DNA of 64,000 bases, taken from contig CAKKRD010000025.1 in the NCBI GenBank assembly GCA_919902515.1, forward strand, positions 1-64,000, read 5' to 3'. The DNA comes from Nitrosomonadaceae bacterium. GTDB taxonomy: Bacteria; Pseudomonadota; Gammaproteobacteria; Burkholderiales; Nitrosomonadaceae. Shown piece by piece: positions 29,253 through 40,545 of this stretch (position 1 is the stretch's first letter; every line of letters starts with the position of its first letter). The translations under genes and the position numbers were made by a program. The notes beneath the pieces were generated by a model, which had not been told where the DNA came from, did not search any database, and worked only from the letters and a program-made list of their open reading frames with translations.

Positions 29253-30159
29253 GGGCCAACTCCAGTATTCGCACCACCAGATCCTCAAACGATATTCCCG
29301 CCGCTCTTGCCGCCATCGGCACGAGGCTGTGGTCGGTCATACCGGGCGAAGTATTGGTCTCGAGAAAATAAGCCCTGCCCGATTTATCCAGCATTACATC
29401 CACTCTGCCCCAGCCTTCACATCCCAAAATCTTGTGTGCCTGTAGCGCTTGTGCCTGGATCGCCTGTTCCTGTCCGGCGGACAGACCACTCGGGCAGAAA
29501 TAGCAGGTATCATTGGAAAAATACTTGGCTTGGTAATCGTACAATCCGCCTGCTGTTTCGATCCGCACCAGCGGCAGCGGGGTCTCTCCAAGAATGGCAG
29601 CAGTCAGCTCCATCCCCTCGATAAATTGCTCCGCCAGTACCACTGAGTCATGCTGCGCTGCCAACTGGTAGGCAGCTGGCAAATCCTCTGCCGCCGTCAC
29701 CTTGCTCAAGCCTATGGTCGATCCTTCGCGTGAAGGCTTGACGATCAGGGGCAGACCCAATTCCTTCACCACCGCGCTAAAATCGCTTTGCGCATCAAGC
29801 ACGGCATAGCGCGGAGAATTGATCCCCGCCGCCTGCCATAGCAACTTGGTGCGCCATTTGTCCATCGCCAGCGCGCTCGCCATGACGCCGCTGCCGGTAT
29901 AGGGCAGCCCCATCAGTTCCAGCGCACCTTGCACCGTACCATCTTCACCATAGCGCCCATGCAAGGCGATATGCGCCCGCTTGAATCCCTGTCGCAATAA
30001 CGCTTCCATTGGTTGTTCGGCAGGATCGAACGGGTGCGCATCTACGCCTTTGCGCTGCAACGCATCCAATACAGCTTTGCCGCTTTTGAGCGAAATCTCG
30101 CGCTCGGCGGAACGGCCGCCCAGGAGAACCGCTACTTTTCCAAAATCGTGATTACTCAC
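29242..30159 (-). CDS. ddl: D-alanine-D-alanine ligase
   Basis: An ATP-grasp ligase making D-Ala-D-Ala for MurF. Motifs: [67 protein letters not shown], and the metal-binding C-terminal [20 protein letters not shown]. It has 305 aa, corresponding to the dcw-linked DdlB. Confidence 0.97.
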   Translation of the reverse strand: MSNHDFGKVAVLLGGRSAEREISLKSGKAVLDALQRKGVDAHPFDPAEQPMEALLRQGFKRAHIALHGRYGEDGTVQGALELMGLPYTGSGVMASALAMDKWRTKLLWQAAGINSPRYAVLDAQSDFSAVVKELGLPLIVKPSREGSTIGLSKVTAAEDLPAAYQLAAQHDSVVLAEQFIEGMELTAAILGETPLPLVRIETAGGLYDYQAKYFSNDTCYFCPSGLSAGQEQAIQAQALQAHKILGCEGWGRVDVMLDKSGRAYFLETNTSPGMTDHSLVPMAARAAGISFEDLVVRILELAHVG

Positions 30160-30214
30160 AGCTGACTGCTCCTGCCAGAAAAATCCATAGTCGAACTTCT
30201 GAATTCATCGCGAA

Positions 30215-31192
30215 TCACTTGACCTCTCCGATAATCCGCACTTCCTGCACCAATTCGATTCCGGTCTGTTCTTTCACAGCGCTACGCACCGCTGCAATCG
30301 CTGCCTCAATATCGGCCGCAGTGGCGTTGCCGGTATTGACAATGAAATTTGCATGCTTGGATGAAATCATCGCACCACCAATGCAAAAACCCTTCAGCCC
30401 GCATGACTCGATCAACCGCGCCGCATGGTCTCCCGGCGGATTGCGAAACACCGAGCCGGCATTGGGCAGATTCAATGGCTGACTGTCGATCCGCCGGGTA
30501 AGCAATTCCTTGATCTTCTTGCGCGATGCCGCATCATCGCCATTTTTTAATCTGAACCACCCCCCTACAAACCACTCTTCTACAGAAACATTTTCCGGTT
30601 CTGGCTGCAAAACCACATGCCGGTAACCGATCGTGTAATCTCCGGGCAGACGTACCCGCAGCTGGCCGGCATGATTGAGCGTTTGTACGCGTTCGACAAT
30701 TTCCCAGGTTTCGCTGCCGTAACAGCCTGCATTCATTGCCAGTGCTCCGCCCACCGTGCCGGGTATGCCGGCCAGAAATTCAGCGCCTGCCAAAGCATGC
30801 ACTGCCGCGTACCGTGCCACCTTGGCACAGGCCACACCCGCCCCGGCATAAATCAATCCTCCATCTGTGGTCTGTTGCTCCAGATGTAGCTCATCCAGCC
30901 GCGCATGCAGCAGCACTACTGTGCCGCGCACCCCGCCGTCACGTACCAACAGGTTGCTGCCCAGTCCCACCATATGCACCGGCTCTCCCTGCGGCAGGGT
31001 GCGCATGAACTGAGCAAGATCGTTCAAATCAGCCGGAATATAAACACGCTCTGCCTCTCCGCCCGCGCGCCAGGAAGTATGCTTTTTCATCGACTCATTC
31101 ATTCGCACTTCACCGCGCAGAATTCCTTTCACTCCCTCCTTGGGAGGCACGCACGAATTAGCAGTGAATTTATTGGGTTCCGTCATCTCCAT
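30215..31192 (-). CDS. murB: UDP-N-acetylenolpyruvoylglucosamine reductase
   Basis: The flavoenzyme forming UDP-MurNAc. FAD-binding motifs [14 protein letters not shown] and [14 protein letters not shown], substrate motifs [19 protein letters not shown] and [14 protein letters not shown]-like [27 protein letters not shown]. The longest start gives 325 aa. The conserved region begins at about [17 protein letters not shown], so the first 24 residues may not be translated. Confidence 0.96.
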   Translation of the reverse strand: MEMTEPNKFTANSCVPPKEGVKGILRGEVRMNESMKKHTSWRAGGEAERVYIPADLNDLAQFMRTLPQGEPVHMVGLGSNLLVRDGGVRGTVVLLHARLDELHLEQQTTDGGLIYAGAGVACAKVARYAAVHALAGAEFLAGIPGTVGGALAMNAGCYGSETWEIVERVQTLNHAGQLRVRLPGDYTIGYRHVVLQPEPENVSVEEWFVGGWFRLKNGDDAASRKKIKELLTRRIDSQPLNLPNAGSVFRNPPGDHAARLIESCGLKGFCIGGAMISSKHANFIVNTGNATAADIEAAIAAVRSAVKEQTGIELVQEVRIIGEVK

Positions 31193-31301
31193 TCACGCAT
31201 CCTGTAACAGACCGGTGATGTAAAAAAATAAAATTCGGTAATGCTGCTGCGCAGATCTTTGCTCGCTGCTTTGTTCCTTGCCTCTCCAACCCCCAGGCGA
31301 A

Positions 31302-32732
31302 TCATGCTTTGCCCCCTGCATCTCCATCCCCCAGCGCAATACTGGGCGCCACCCCACCCACCGACCCCGCTCCCATCACCAGTACCACGTCGCCGTCCTG
31401 TGCCACGCTACAGATGGCAGCAGGCAGTTCATCCACGGTCTCGACATAAATCGGTTCCACCTTGCCTTGCACCCTTACCGCTCGCGCTAGCGACCTGCTA
31501 TCGGCGGCCACGATCGGCGCTTCACCTGCGGGGTAAACTTCGGTTAACAACAGCACGTCAGCGGTGGACAGAACCTTGACGAAATCCTCAAACACGTCGC
31601 GTGTACGCGTGTAGCGATGCGGCTGGAACGCCAGCACCAGGCGACGCCCGGGGAACGCACCGCGAGCAGCAGCAATGGTGGCAGCCATTTCCACCGGGTG
31701 GTGGCCATAATCATCAACCAACGTAAAGCTGCCGCTACGGCCATTCTTATCACTGGCTAATTTGACTTCGCCGTAGCGCTGAAAACGCCGCCCCACCCCT
31801 CTGAATCCAGCCAGGGCATTGATGATGGCTTCGTCCGGCACCCCCACCTCATTGCCCACTGCAATTGCCGCGAGCGCATTCTGCACGTTATGCAGCCCCG
31901 GTAGATTGAGTGTGATGTCAAGCTTGCGTGTCTTGCCATTTACCCCTATCAGTGCGGTAAAGTGCATCCGCCCCCCGCTGTGACGAATATCCGCAGCGCG
32001 GATTAACGCCGTATCCGACAGACCGTAGGTGGTGATGGGTCTGGCAATGGCAGGCATGATTGCACGCACGTTGGCATCATCCACACACAGCATCGCCATC
32101 CCGTAAAAAGGCAGGTGCTGCACAAAATCCACGAATGCCTGTTTGAGTCTGCCGAAATCATGGCCGTAGGTTTCCATGTGGTCGGCATCGATATTGGTCA
32201 CCACCGCCAGCACCGGTTGCAGGCAGAGAAATGAGGCATCCGATTCATCCGCTTCCACCACGATGAATTCACCGCTGCCCAGCCTGGCATGTGAACCCGC
32301 AGCCTCCAATCTGCCACCAATAACGAAGGTTGGATCCATTCCCGCTTCCGCCAGAACGCTGGCAATCAAGCTGGTGGTGGTAGTCTTGCCATGAGTACCG
32401 GCGACAGCGATGCCCTGGCGCAACCTCAATAATTCCGCCAGCATCATGGCGCGTGGCACCACCGGGACATTACGTTCATGTGCCGCAATCACTTCCGGAT
32501 TGTCCGGCTGCACCGCAGTCGACGTCACGACCGCATCCGCTGATGCCACTTGATCGCGTGCGTGGCCGCGATGGATGGTGATACCCAGACTTTTCAGGCG
32601 TTGCGTAGCGGCGTTGTCGGCCAGATCCGAACCGCTCACCTGGTAACCCAGATTGAACAGCACTTCGGCAATGCCGCTCATACCCGAGCCGCCGATGCCG
32701 ACAAAATGAACGTGTTTGACTTTATGTTTCAT
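31302..32732 (-). CDS. murC: UDP-N-acetylmuramate-L-alanine ligase
   Basis: Adds L-alanine to UDP-MurNAc. The N-terminal Rossmann motif is [16 protein letters not shown], the ATP-binding loop is [13 protein letters not shown], then [11 protein letters not shown] and [15 protein letters not shown] start at [12 protein letters not shown] (32732), 20 codons inside the longest frame because the conserved N terminus begins there. The product has 476 aa. About 110 bases separate it from murB. Confidence 0.97.
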   Translation of the reverse strand: MKHKVKHVHFVGIGGSGMSGIAEVLFNLGYQVSGSDLADNAATQRLKSLGITIHRGHARDQVASADAVVTSTAVQPDNPEVIAAHERNVPVVPRAMMLAELLRLRQGIAVAGTHGKTTTTSLIASVLAEAGMDPTFVIGGRLEAAGSHARLGSGEFIVVEADESDASFLCLQPVLAVVTNIDADHMETYGHDFGRLKQAFVDFVQHLPFYGMAMLCVDDANVRAIMPAIARPITTYGLSDTALIRAADIRHSGGRMHFTALIGVNGKTRKLDITLNLPGLHNVQNALAAIAVGNEVGVPDEAIINALAGFRGVGRRFQRYGEVKLASDKNGRSGSFTLVDDYGHHPVEMAATIAAARGAFPGRRLVLAFQPHRYTRTRDVFEDFVKVLSTADVLLLTEVYPAGEAPIVAADSRSLARAVRVQGKVEPIYVETVDELPAAICSVAQDGDVVLVMGAGSVGGVAPSIALGDGDAGGKA

Positions 32733-32742
32733 GGTCCCAGAT

Positions 32743-33828
32743 TCATGCCTTTGCCATCTCAATGCAAACTTGCGCCACCAATTGGGTGGCATCGGGTTTC
32801 GCCAGTGCGCGCGCCTTTACCGCCATCTCTAATAATCTGTCGCGGCTTAACTCCGTCAGAAGTTGTGCCAGACCTTGTGGGGTCAGCTCGTTTTGCGGCA
32901 GCAGCACGGCTGCATCCCGCTCGCTCAGAAATCTGGCATTGCTGGTTTGATGATCATCCACGGCGTATGGGAACGGCACCAGTATGCTTGCCACCCCCGC
33001 CGCTGCCAGTTCAGCGATGGTGAGTGCGCCGGCGCGGCAAATCACCAGATCACAATCGGCATAGCAAGCGGCCATGTCTTCGATGAACGCTACCAGCTCA
33101 CCTGCCACTCCCGCTTCCGCATAATTCTTTCTCAACGTATCCAGATGTTTCGCTCCTGCCTGGTGCGTCACCTGCGGGCGCCTGTTTTCCGGGATCAGTC
33201 CCAATGCCTGCGGCACCACGGCATTCAGCGCATGTGCGCCCAAACTGCCGCCTATCACCAGCAGTCTCAATCTTCCACCGCCGTTTTTGTCATGAGCGGC
33301 ATATCTTGTTTCCGGCGCATCCAACTGGCCGATCGCGTTGCGCACCGGATTACCGGAAAATACTGCCTTGTTATCGTTTCTGATTGCATCTGGAAAACCC
33401 AGCAAAACTTTATCTGCAAACTTCGCCAACACTTTGTTGGTGAGGCCCGCTATCGAATTCTGTTCGTGTATCACCAGTGGCTTGCCCAGCAACGAAGCCA
33501 TCAGGCCACCGGGAAACGCCGGATAACCACCCATGCCCAACACCACGTCGGGGCGCACCTGGAACAGCACCTTGGCGCTTTGCCAGAATGCCAGCAGCAA
33601 CCGCAGCGGCAGCGTCAGCCACGCCGCGGCATTTTTCCCGCGCACACCGGAAAAGCGGATGATTCTTGTGTCATACCCGCGTTGCGGCACCAGCATTGTC
33701 TCCATTCCTCCCTCGGTTCCCAGCCACACGACGCGCCAACCCGCTGCCTTCATGTAATCCGCCACCGCCAATCCGGGAAACACATGGCCGCCAGTTCCTC
33801 CAGCCATGATCAGGATAGTGTGTGCCAA
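32743..33828 (-). CDS. murG: UDP-GlcNAc:lipid I N-acetylglucosaminyltransferase
   Basis: A peripheral membrane GT28 enzyme turning lipid I into lipid II. The glycine-rich loop is [18 protein letters not shown], with [16 protein letters not shown] and the UDP-GlcNAc-binding [31 protein letters not shown]. It has 361 aa and lies between ftsW and murC. Confidence 0.98.
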   Translation of the reverse strand: MAHTILIMAGGTGGHVFPGLAVADYMKAAGWRVVWLGTEGGMETMLVPQRGYDTRIIRFSGVRGKNAAAWLTLPLRLLLAFWQSAKVLFQVRPDVVLGMGGYPAFPGGLMASLLGKPLVIHEQNSIAGLTNKVLAKFADKVLLGFPDAIRNDNKAVFSGNPVRNAIGQLDAPETRYAAHDKNGGGRLRLLVIGGSLGAHALNAVVPQALGLIPENRRPQVTHQAGAKHLDTLRKNYAEAGVAGELVAFIEDMAACYADCDLVICRAGALTIAELAAAGVASILVPFPYAVDDHQTSNARFLSERDAAVLLPQNELTPQGLAQLLTELSRDRLLEMAVKARALAKPDATQLVAQVCIEMAKA

Positions 33829-33865
33829 GTCAACGCTCTCCCATTAATCCTCTGTAAGCGCCCGC

Positions 33866-35029
33866 TCATACGGTGAAACCCCGCATGAGTTGCCGGTTCT
33901 CCCAGTCCACCCGCAGCAACACCGCCAGCGCGATACAGTTGGCGACAATACTGCTGCCGCCGAAGCTCATCAGCGGCAGGGTCAATCCTTTGGTCGGCAA
34001 TACCCCCATGTTCACACCCATGTTGATGAAAGCCTGCACCCCCAGCCATACGCCGATGCCTTGCGCCACCAGCGCGGAAAAGTGCCGTTCCCGCATCGCT
34101 GCCTGGCGACCTATTACGAAGGCGCGCATCACCAGCCCCGCAAACAGTGCCACCACTGTTACCACGCCGATAAAACCAAGCTCTTCTGCAATCACCGCCA
34201 GCAGGAAATCGGTATGTGCTTCGGGCAAGTAAAAAAGTTTTTCCACGCTGCCACCCAAGCCAACGCCCAGCCATTCGCCGCGCCCGAATGCAATCAAGGC
34301 ATGGCTTAACTGGTAGCCTTTTCCATAAGGATCGATCCACGGGTCCATGAACCCCACAATGCGTTGCATGCGGTAAGGCTCAACCCAGATCAGCGCCAAT
34401 AGACCGGCAACCAGGAAACTGATCAACCCCGCGAACAGCTTCAGGTTCATGCCCCCCAGGAACAAGGTTGCCATCGCGATGGCAGTGATAACGACGAATG
34501 CGCCGAAATCCGGCTCGCGCAGCAGCAGCAGACCTATCACCAGCATCACGATCAGCATCGGGAAAAAACCTTTGCGAAAACTATCCAGATACGCGCTTTT
34601 GCGGATGGTGTAATCGGCAGCGTAAATCACTACGAACAGCTTCATGAACTCGGATGGCTGTAAGTTCACTACCAGCAGCGATAACCAGCGTCGACTGCCG
34701 TTGACCTCACGGCCTATTCCGGGAATCAACACCAGCACCAGCAGCAGCACTCCCAGCAGGAACAGGTGAAACGAATATTTCTGCCATGCCGGCATCGGCA
34801 CTTGGAACGCAATCAACCCCGCCAGCAGACCCACCAGCAGATAGGCGCCATGCCGCACAAGAAAATGGGCCGCATAGCCACCGGTTCCGCGCCCTGCCTC
34901 GGCGATGGCAATGGAAGCGGAATAGACCATCACCAGTCCCAGGCTCAGCAGCAATATCGCAGACCAGACCAGGGTCTGATCAAAGTCGTGCGGCATTCTC
35001 TGGTTGTTGATGTCGGTCTGGTAAATCAT
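33866..35029 (-). CDS. ftsW: SEDS peptidoglycan glycosyltransferase FtsW
   Basis: The polytopic SEDS polymerase of septal peptidoglycan, working with FtsI. It has about ten membrane helices; conserved parts include INGSRRWL-like [24 protein letters not shown], the catalytic-aspartate region [11 protein letters not shown], and the C-terminal LGFIGVV and [24 protein letters not shown]. It has 387 aa and overlaps murD by four bases. Confidence 0.97.
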   Translation of the reverse strand: MIYQTDINNQRMPHDFDQTLVWSAILLLSLGLVMVYSASIAIAEAGRGTGGYAAHFLVRHGAYLLVGLLAGLIAFQVPMPAWQKYSFHLFLLGVLLLVLVLIPGIGREVNGSRRWLSLLVVNLQPSEFMKLFVVIYAADYTIRKSAYLDSFRKGFFPMLIVMLVIGLLLLREPDFGAFVVITAIAMATLFLGGMNLKLFAGLISFLVAGLLALIWVEPYRMQRIVGFMDPWIDPYGKGYQLSHALIAFGRGEWLGVGLGGSVEKLFYLPEAHTDFLLAVIAEELGFIGVVTVVALFAGLVMRAFVIGRQAAMRERHFSALVAQGIGVWLGVQAFINMGVNMGVLPTKGLTLPLMSFGGSSIVANCIALAVLLRVDWENRQLMRGFTV

Positions 35030-36441
35030 CGGCTGGAACCGTGCTCAATCGTGGCTGGGACTCTTGCCGCCAACTCTCTTACCGCCGCAACGAACACTTC
35101 AGCGCGGTGCGCATAATTTCTGAACATGTCGAGGCTGGCGCACGCCGGTGACATCAACACTGCATCACCCTGCTGTGCCAGCACAAAGCTTTGCTGCACC
35201 GCTTCTTCCATCGTCTCTGCCTGATGCAGCGGCACACCGCAGCCAGCCAGCGCAGCGGCGATTTTCCCGGCATCACGCCCGATCAGCACTACCGCGCGCG
35301 CGCATTCTGTCAGCGGCTGCCTCAACGGGGAGAAATCCTGTCCCTTGCCATCGCCGCCAGCGATCAACACCACACGTTGCGTCATACCGTTCAGAGCCGC
35401 GACCGTGGCGCCGACGTTGGTGCCTTTCGAGTCGTCATAGAAAGTGATGCCACCAAACGCCGCCACTTTCTCCATCCGATGCGGCAGCCCCTTGAATTCA
35501 CGCAAAGCCTGCAGCAATGGCTCAAACGGCAATTCCACGGCGCGACATAGCGCCAGCGCAGCCAGCGCATTGGCTACATTGTGCTGACCGGTAATGGCAA
35601 GTTCACTGGTTTTCATCAGGCGTGCTCTCCCCTGTACCAGCCAGGTGTCGCCACCGTCACACAGCAAACCAAAATCACTCTCGGCAACCGGTGCATCCAG
35701 ACCAAAAGTTATCTGCTTCCTCCCGGGCAATGCCATCGCACACACCAGTGGGTCGTCACGGTTGAGAATCTGCGCACTACCGCCCTCGCCCAAAAATATC
35801 CTAGCTTTGGCAGCGGCATAATCCTGCATTCCAGCGTAACGGTCGAAATGGTCTTCGCATAAATTCAGCACTGCCGCCGCATCGGGATCAAGGCTTCGAG
35901 TAGTTTCCAACTGGAAACTGGAAACCTCCAGGACCCATGCTTGCGGCAACTTTCCAGTATTTTTCCGCTGCATCAGCGCATCCAGCACTGCCGGACCGAT
36001 GTTGCCCGCCACCTCGACATCCCACCCGGCTCGCTTCACCATCGCCCCCACCATGGCGGTTACCGTGGTCTTGCCGTTGGAACCGGTAATGGCCAGGATC
36101 TTTGGTTTTGAACTGGTGTATTGTCTAAGTTCCAAGCCGAAAAACTCAATATCACCCAGCACTGGCACACCACGCTTTGCTGCCTGCTGCACCAGCGGCT
36201 CCGCCAGCGGCACCCCGGGGCTGATAGCGATAAGATCTATTCCGGCGAAGGTCTTGGCGGCAAATGCGCCGGCAAATACCTGCGCAGCAGGTACGGCCCG
36301 TTGCATTGCATCCAGATTGGGGGGTGTTGCACGGCTGTCAGCGGCACGCACGTTTGCACCCTGGCGCGACAGCCACTTGGCCATGGACAATCCGGTTTCA
36401 CCCATTCCCAGTACCAACACGGTTTTACCTCGCAAATTCAT
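35026..36441 (-). CDS. murD: UDP-N-acetylmuramoylalanine-D-glutamate ligase
   Basis: Adds D-glutamate to UDP-MurNAc-L-Ala. Motifs: [17 protein letters not shown], the ATP loop [42 protein letters not shown] and [15 protein letters not shown]. It has 471 aa with a stop/start overlap to ftsW downstream. Confidence 0.98.
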   Translation of the reverse strand: MNLRGKTVLVLGMGETGLSMAKWLSRQGANVRAADSRATPPNLDAMQRAVPAAQVFAGAFAAKTFAGIDLIAISPGVPLAEPLVQQAAKRGVPVLGDIEFFGLELRQYTSSKPKILAITGSNGKTTVTAMVGAMVKRAGWDVEVAGNIGPAVLDALMQRKNTGKLPQAWVLEVSSFQLETTRSLDPDAAAVLNLCEDHFDRYAGMQDYAAAKARIFLGEGGSAQILNRDDPLVCAMALPGRKQITFGLDAPVAESDFGLLCDGGDTWLVQGRARLMKTSELAITGQHNVANALAALALCRAVELPFEPLLQALREFKGLPHRMEKVAAFGGITFYDDSKGTNVGATVAALNGMTQRVVLIAGGDGKGQDFSPLRQPLTECARAVVLIGRDAGKIAAALAGCGVPLHQAETMEEAVQQSFVLAQQGDAVLMSPACASLDMFRNYAHRAEVFVAAVRELAARVPATIEHGSSR

Positions 36442-36460
36442 AAGGCTGCCTAAAAGTCCT

Positions 36461-37546
36461 TTATCGCAACTTCAACGTGGACAAGCCAAACAGCACCAGC
36501 ATCATGGTGATAATCCAGAATCGCACCACCACCTGGTTCTCTTTCCAGCCCTTCAATTCGTAGTGATGATGCAGTGGCGCCATGCGAAAAATGCGTTTTC
36601 CCGTCAACTTGAATGAAGCCACTTGCAGCATCACTGACAGGGTTTCCACCACGAACACCCCACCCATGATGACCAGCACAATCTCCTGGCGCACGATCAC
36701 CGTTACCACGCCCAGTGCAGCGCCAAGCGCCAGCGCACCGACATCGCCCATGAATACTTCCGCCGGATAGGCGTTGAACCACAGAAAAGCAAGCCCAGCG
36801 CCCGCCATGGCACCGCAGAAGACAGCCAGTTCACCTGCATGCGGGACATAGGGAATGCCGAGGTACTTCGCGAACACTGCATGACCTGCCACATAGGCGA
36901 AAATCGCCAGGGCACTGCTGATCATCACAGTCGGCATGATGGCCAGGCCATCGAGGCCGTCGGTCAGGTTGACTGCATTGCTGGTGCCAACGATGACAAA
37001 ATAGGCCAGCGTCACGAAACCGAACACGCCCAGCGGTATCGCCACCTGTTTGAAGAAAGGCACGATTAAACTGGTCTGCGCCGGCAGATCGGCGGTGAGC
37101 GCAAGGTACAGCGCCACCGAGATCGCAATCACTGATTGCCAGAAGAACTTGGACTTGGCAGATATTCCCTTGGGATTGCGATATACCACCTTGCGGTAAT
37201 CATCCACCCAGCCGATCACACCGAAACCCAGTGTGGTCAGCAACACCACCCACACGTAACGATTGCTCAAATCCGACCACAGCAAAGTGGTGACAGCGAT
37301 GGACACCAGTATCAACGCACCGCCCATGGTGGGCGTACCCGCTTTGATCAGATGAGATTGCGGCCCGTCATCGCGTACCGACTGACCGATTTTATAAGCG
37401 GTGAGCTTGCGTATCATGGCCGGGCCGACCACGAATGAAATCGCCAGAGCGGTAAGTGCCGCCAGCACCGCGCGTAACGTAATGTAATTGAGCACGTTGA
37501 ATGCGCGGATATCCTTGGCCAGCCATTGGGCGAGTTCTAGCAGCAT
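36461..37546 (-). CDS. mraY: Phospho-N-acetylmuramoyl-pentapeptide transferase
   Basis: The integral membrane enzyme that makes lipid I. It has ten helices, with the signatures [52 protein letters not shown] and [41 protein letters not shown], followed by the HHHYE motif near the C terminus. It has 361 aa. Confidence 0.98.
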   Translation of the reverse strand: MLLELAQWLAKDIRAFNVLNYITLRAVLAALTALAISFVVGPAMIRKLTAYKIGQSVRDDGPQSHLIKAGTPTMGGALILVSIAVTTLLWSDLSNRYVWVVLLTTLGFGVIGWVDDYRKVVYRNPKGISAKSKFFWQSVIAISVALYLALTADLPAQTSLIVPFFKQVAIPLGVFGFVTLAYFVIVGTSNAVNLTDGLDGLAIMPTVMISSALAIFAYVAGHAVFAKYLGIPYVPHAGELAVFCGAMAGAGLAFLWFNAYPAEVFMGDVGALALGAALGVVTVIVRQEIVLVIMGGVFVVETLSVMLQVASFKLTGKRIFRMAPLHHHYELKGWKENQVVVRFWIITMMLVLFGLSTLKLR

Positions 37547-37606
37547 GACAACCGCAATAATGAAATTATGTTTTTCATGATCATTTCACGCTTAAGAGTT
37601 CAGTAC

Positions 37607-38965
37607 TCACAACTCGATATCCTTGACCACTCGCTCCATTTGCATGAAGCGCGATCCCTTTACCAGCACCGTGACATTGGCTGCCAACTGAGTCCTGACC
37701 TCGGCCACTAACTCCTCGATGTGCTCAAAATGCCGCGCCCCCGCACCGAATTTCGCCACGGTATATGCGCTCAATTCGCCCACAGCAAACAGCCCGTCCA
37801 CCCCGGCAAGGCGTGCCTCTTCACCGATGCGCTCGTGCAAAACCACTGCGTTCGCACCCAGCTCACCCATGTCGCCCAGCACCAGAATTTTTTTACCTGG
37901 AGCGGCGGCTAGCACGGCCAGTGCGGCTCGCACCGATTCCGGGTTAGCGTTGTAACTGTCATCTATCAGCGTTGCCTCATGCAAACCGCGTTTTTTCTGC
38001 ATGCGTCCCTTCACCCCGCTGAATCTGCTCAGTCCCAGCGCGATAATTTCCTTGTCTATGCCCATGGCTGCTGTGGCCGCCGCCGCCGCCAGCGCGTTAC
38101 GCACGTTATGTTCGCCGGGGACCTGCAATGCCACCTCCTCCACTCCATCTGGAAGTGTCATTGTCATCTTGCTGTTAAGCAGATTCAGCTGATAGCAGGC
38201 GCTCACCGTCGCGCCTGCACCCAGACCAAAATCCACCACCCGTCTGCTGCCCGCGAACTTGCGCCATAACGGCGCGTAGGGGTCGTCAGCGTTGATAACC
38301 GCCACTCCCGTTAGATCCAGCCCTTCGAAAACTTCACCCTTGGCGCGGGCAACCGCCTCCACCGAACCAAGCCCCTCAAGATGTGCTGCACCCGCATTGG
38401 TTATCAGCGCCACGCTGGGCTTCGCCAAGCCGGTCAGGTATGCGATCTCGCCGGCGTGATTCATGCCCATTTCGATCACTGCGTAGGCATGCTGCGCGCG
38501 CAATCGCAGCAACATCTGCGGCACACCGATATCATTGTTGAGGTTGCCTTCCGTCGCCAGCACCCTGTCTGCGCCACCTGCTGTCTGCCGCAAAATCGAC
38601 GCAATCATTTCTTTCACCGTGGTCTTGCCGTTGCTGCCTGTCACCGCAACCAGCGGTATGGTAAAGCGCCCGCGCCAGTGCGCCGCAAGCTGCCCCAGAC
38701 CCAAGCGCGTATCCTTCACCAGTATCAAGGAAATTCCCAATTCCTGGTTTCCGGTCTCCGCCCCTTGGCACACCATTGCCGCCACCGCGCCCCTCTCCTT
38801 CGCAGTAACCACAAACTCATGGCCGTCGAATTTCTCCCCTCTCAGCGCAACAAATAAATCGCCGCGTCCCACCATGCGGCTATCGGTGCTAACTCCGGTA
38901 AAGAACGCATTTTCACCGCGCCATTCAGCACCCAGGGCACGTGCCGCTTCCTGCACTGCCATCAT
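37607..38965 (-). CDS. murF: UDP-MurNAc-tripeptide-D-Ala-D-Ala ligase
   Basis: Adds D-Ala-D-Ala to the UDP-MurNAc tripeptide. VSTDSRMVGRGDLFVALRGEKFDGHEF at the N terminus, ATP loop [18 protein letters not shown], then MGMNHAGEIAYLT, NADDPYAPLW and IDDSYNANPESVRAAL. It has 452 aa; its start overlaps the murE stop by ATGA. Confidence 0.98.
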   Translation of the reverse strand: MMAVQEAARALGAEWRGENAFFTGVSTDSRMVGRGDLFVALRGEKFDGHEFVVTAKERGAVAAMVCQGAETGNQELGISLILVKDTRLGLGQLAAHWRGRFTIPLVAVTGSNGKTTVKEMIASILRQTAGGADRVLATEGNLNNDIGVPQMLLRLRAQHAYAVIEMGMNHAGEIAYLTGLAKPSVALITNAGAAHLEGLGSVEAVARAKGEVFEGLDLTGVAVINADDPYAPLWRKFAGSRRVVDFGLGAGATVSACYQLNLLNSKMTMTLPDGVEEVALQVPGEHNVRNALAAAAATAAMGIDKEIIALGLSRFSGVKGRMQKKRGLHEATLIDDSYNANPESVRAALAVLAAAPGKKILVLGDMGELGANAVVLHERIGEEARLAGVDGLFAVGELSAYTVAKFGAGARHFEHIEELVAEVRTQLAANVTVLVKGSRFMQMERVVKDIEL

Positions 38966-40545
38966 CCTTGCACCCGTGCTTCTTGGGTCGCCAGATCCTG
39001 CAATACCTGGCGTGCGACTTCGCTGTCGCTGAACGGAAATCTGTGTCCGCCGATTTCCTGATACATCTCATGCCCCTTGCCCGCGATCAGCACCACGTCG
39101 CCCGGGCGCGCATCGCGTATCGCCCGGTAAATCGCCGCTGCCCGGTCTTCCTCGATATGGTAGTTAGCATCCGCTGCCGCTGCGATCTCGTCGATAATGG
39201 TGCGCGGGTTCTCGCTGCGCGGATTGTCGCTGGTGATGATGACTTCGTCCGCCAGCCGCGACGCTACCTTCCCCAGCAGCGGACGCTTGCCGCGATCACG
39301 CTCACCTCCGCAGCCGAACACACAGACCAATTTCGGGTTTCGGGTTTTGGCTTTCTGCTGGTTCTCGGGGTTGCGGAGAATTTCACGCAGCGTCGTCAAT
39401 ACCTTCTCCAGAGCATCCGGAGTGTGGGCGTAATCCACTACCACCAGCGGTTGATCACCACCACCCAGCCGCTCCATCCTGCCCGCTATCGGCCGCACTT
39501 GCTGCACGGCCTGCACCGCATCAGCCAGCTTGATGCCGCTGGCCAGCAAAGCAGCCAGCACCGCCAGCATGTTGGAAGCATTGAATCTACCCACTACTTC
39601 GGTTTTGAATTTTGCCCGCTCGTTCTTGAACTCGACGTCGAATTCCAGACCGCCAATGTTTGACTTGAGATTGCTCCCGTGCAGCACGCTGATTTTTTCC
39701 GAGTCCCGGTTACCGATGCCAGATTCTTCAAATCCGTAGCCAATAATCTGCGTGGGCGTAGCTGCAAGCCGCTGCGACAACTCGACACCAAATGCATCAT
39801 CCAGATTGAGCACAGCATATTTGAGCCCGGGCCAGAGGAACAAGCGCGCCTTGACGGCAGCGTACTCCTGCATGCTGTCGTGATAATCGAGATGGTCGCG
39901 TGACAGATTGGTAAACAACGCCACCGCAAATGTCGCACCGTTGATACGTTCTTGCTCAATCCCATGTGACGACACTTCCATCGCCACACATTCGGCGCCG
40001 TGCTGTAAAAACCCCGCCATTTCCTGCTGCAGCAGAACCGCATCCGGCGTGGTATTGATGGTGGATTTAAGCGCACCGGGAAAACCATTTCCCAAGGTGC
40101 CGATGACAGCAGTTTTTCTGCCCAGAGCCGTCATGGCCTGCGCGATCCAATGGCTGCACGACGTCTTGCCGTTGGTTCCGGTGATGCCGATAAGCCACAA
40201 TTTTTGCGATGGCTGGCCGTATGCCTGGCTGGCAATCATTCCTGCCTTGGCGCGCAGCCCGGTTATCGGCAGATTGGGCACTTGCCATGCCGGATTCCAG
40301 GAAAAGCCTCGATGCCGCTCCCACAACACCGCGTTTGCTCCCGCGGCGATGGCTTGGGGAATGAATTCACGGGCGTCGAATTTATCTCCGACACAGGCGA
40401 GGAATGTGTCCCCCGGCTTCACCATGCGACTGTCGGTAACAAGATTGTTAATCTTGACGCCCAGATCATTGAGTAGATGAGTATCAAACTGCGTTTCTGA
40501 TTTTTTCCTAGGCTGCAAATCCCAGATTCCGAATCCCGTATTCAT
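38962..40545 (-). CDS. murE: UDP-MurNAc-L-Ala-D-Glu-meso-DAP ligase
   Basis: Adds meso-diaminopimelate to UDP-MurNAc-L-Ala-D-Glu. ATP loop GITGTNGKTSCSHWIAQAM; the DNPR amino-acid-selectivity motif (SDNPRSENPRTI) indicates meso-DAP rather than lysine, matching the Gram-negative setting. It has 527 aa. The N-terminal GIWDLQPRKKSE and two internal stretches (ESGIGNRDSEKI near residue 275, and RNPENQQKAKTRNPK near 395-410) look like translated GGGATT-type repeat DNA and are not typical of MurE. Confidence 0.96.
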   Translation of the reverse strand: MNTGFGIWDLQPRKKSETQFDTHLLNDLGVKINNLVTDSRMVKPGDTFLACVGDKFDAREFIPQAIAAGANAVLWERHRGFSWNPAWQVPNLPITGLRAKAGMIASQAYGQPSQKLWLIGITGTNGKTSCSHWIAQAMTALGRKTAVIGTLGNGFPGALKSTINTTPDAVLLQQEMAGFLQHGAECVAMEVSSHGIEQERINGATFAVALFTNLSRDHLDYHDSMQEYAAVKARLFLWPGLKYAVLNLDDAFGVELSQRLAATPTQIIGYGFEESGIGNRDSEKISVLHGSNLKSNIGGLEFDVEFKNERAKFKTEVVGRFNASNMLAVLAALLASGIKLADAVQAVQQVRPIAGRMERLGGGDQPLVVVDYAHTPDALEKVLTTLREILRNPENQQKAKTRNPKLVCVFGCGGERDRGKRPLLGKVASRLADEVIITSDNPRSENPRTIIDEIAAAADANYHIEEDRAAAIYRAIRDARPGDVVLIAGKGHEMYQEIGGHRFPFSDSEVARQVLQDLATQEARVQG

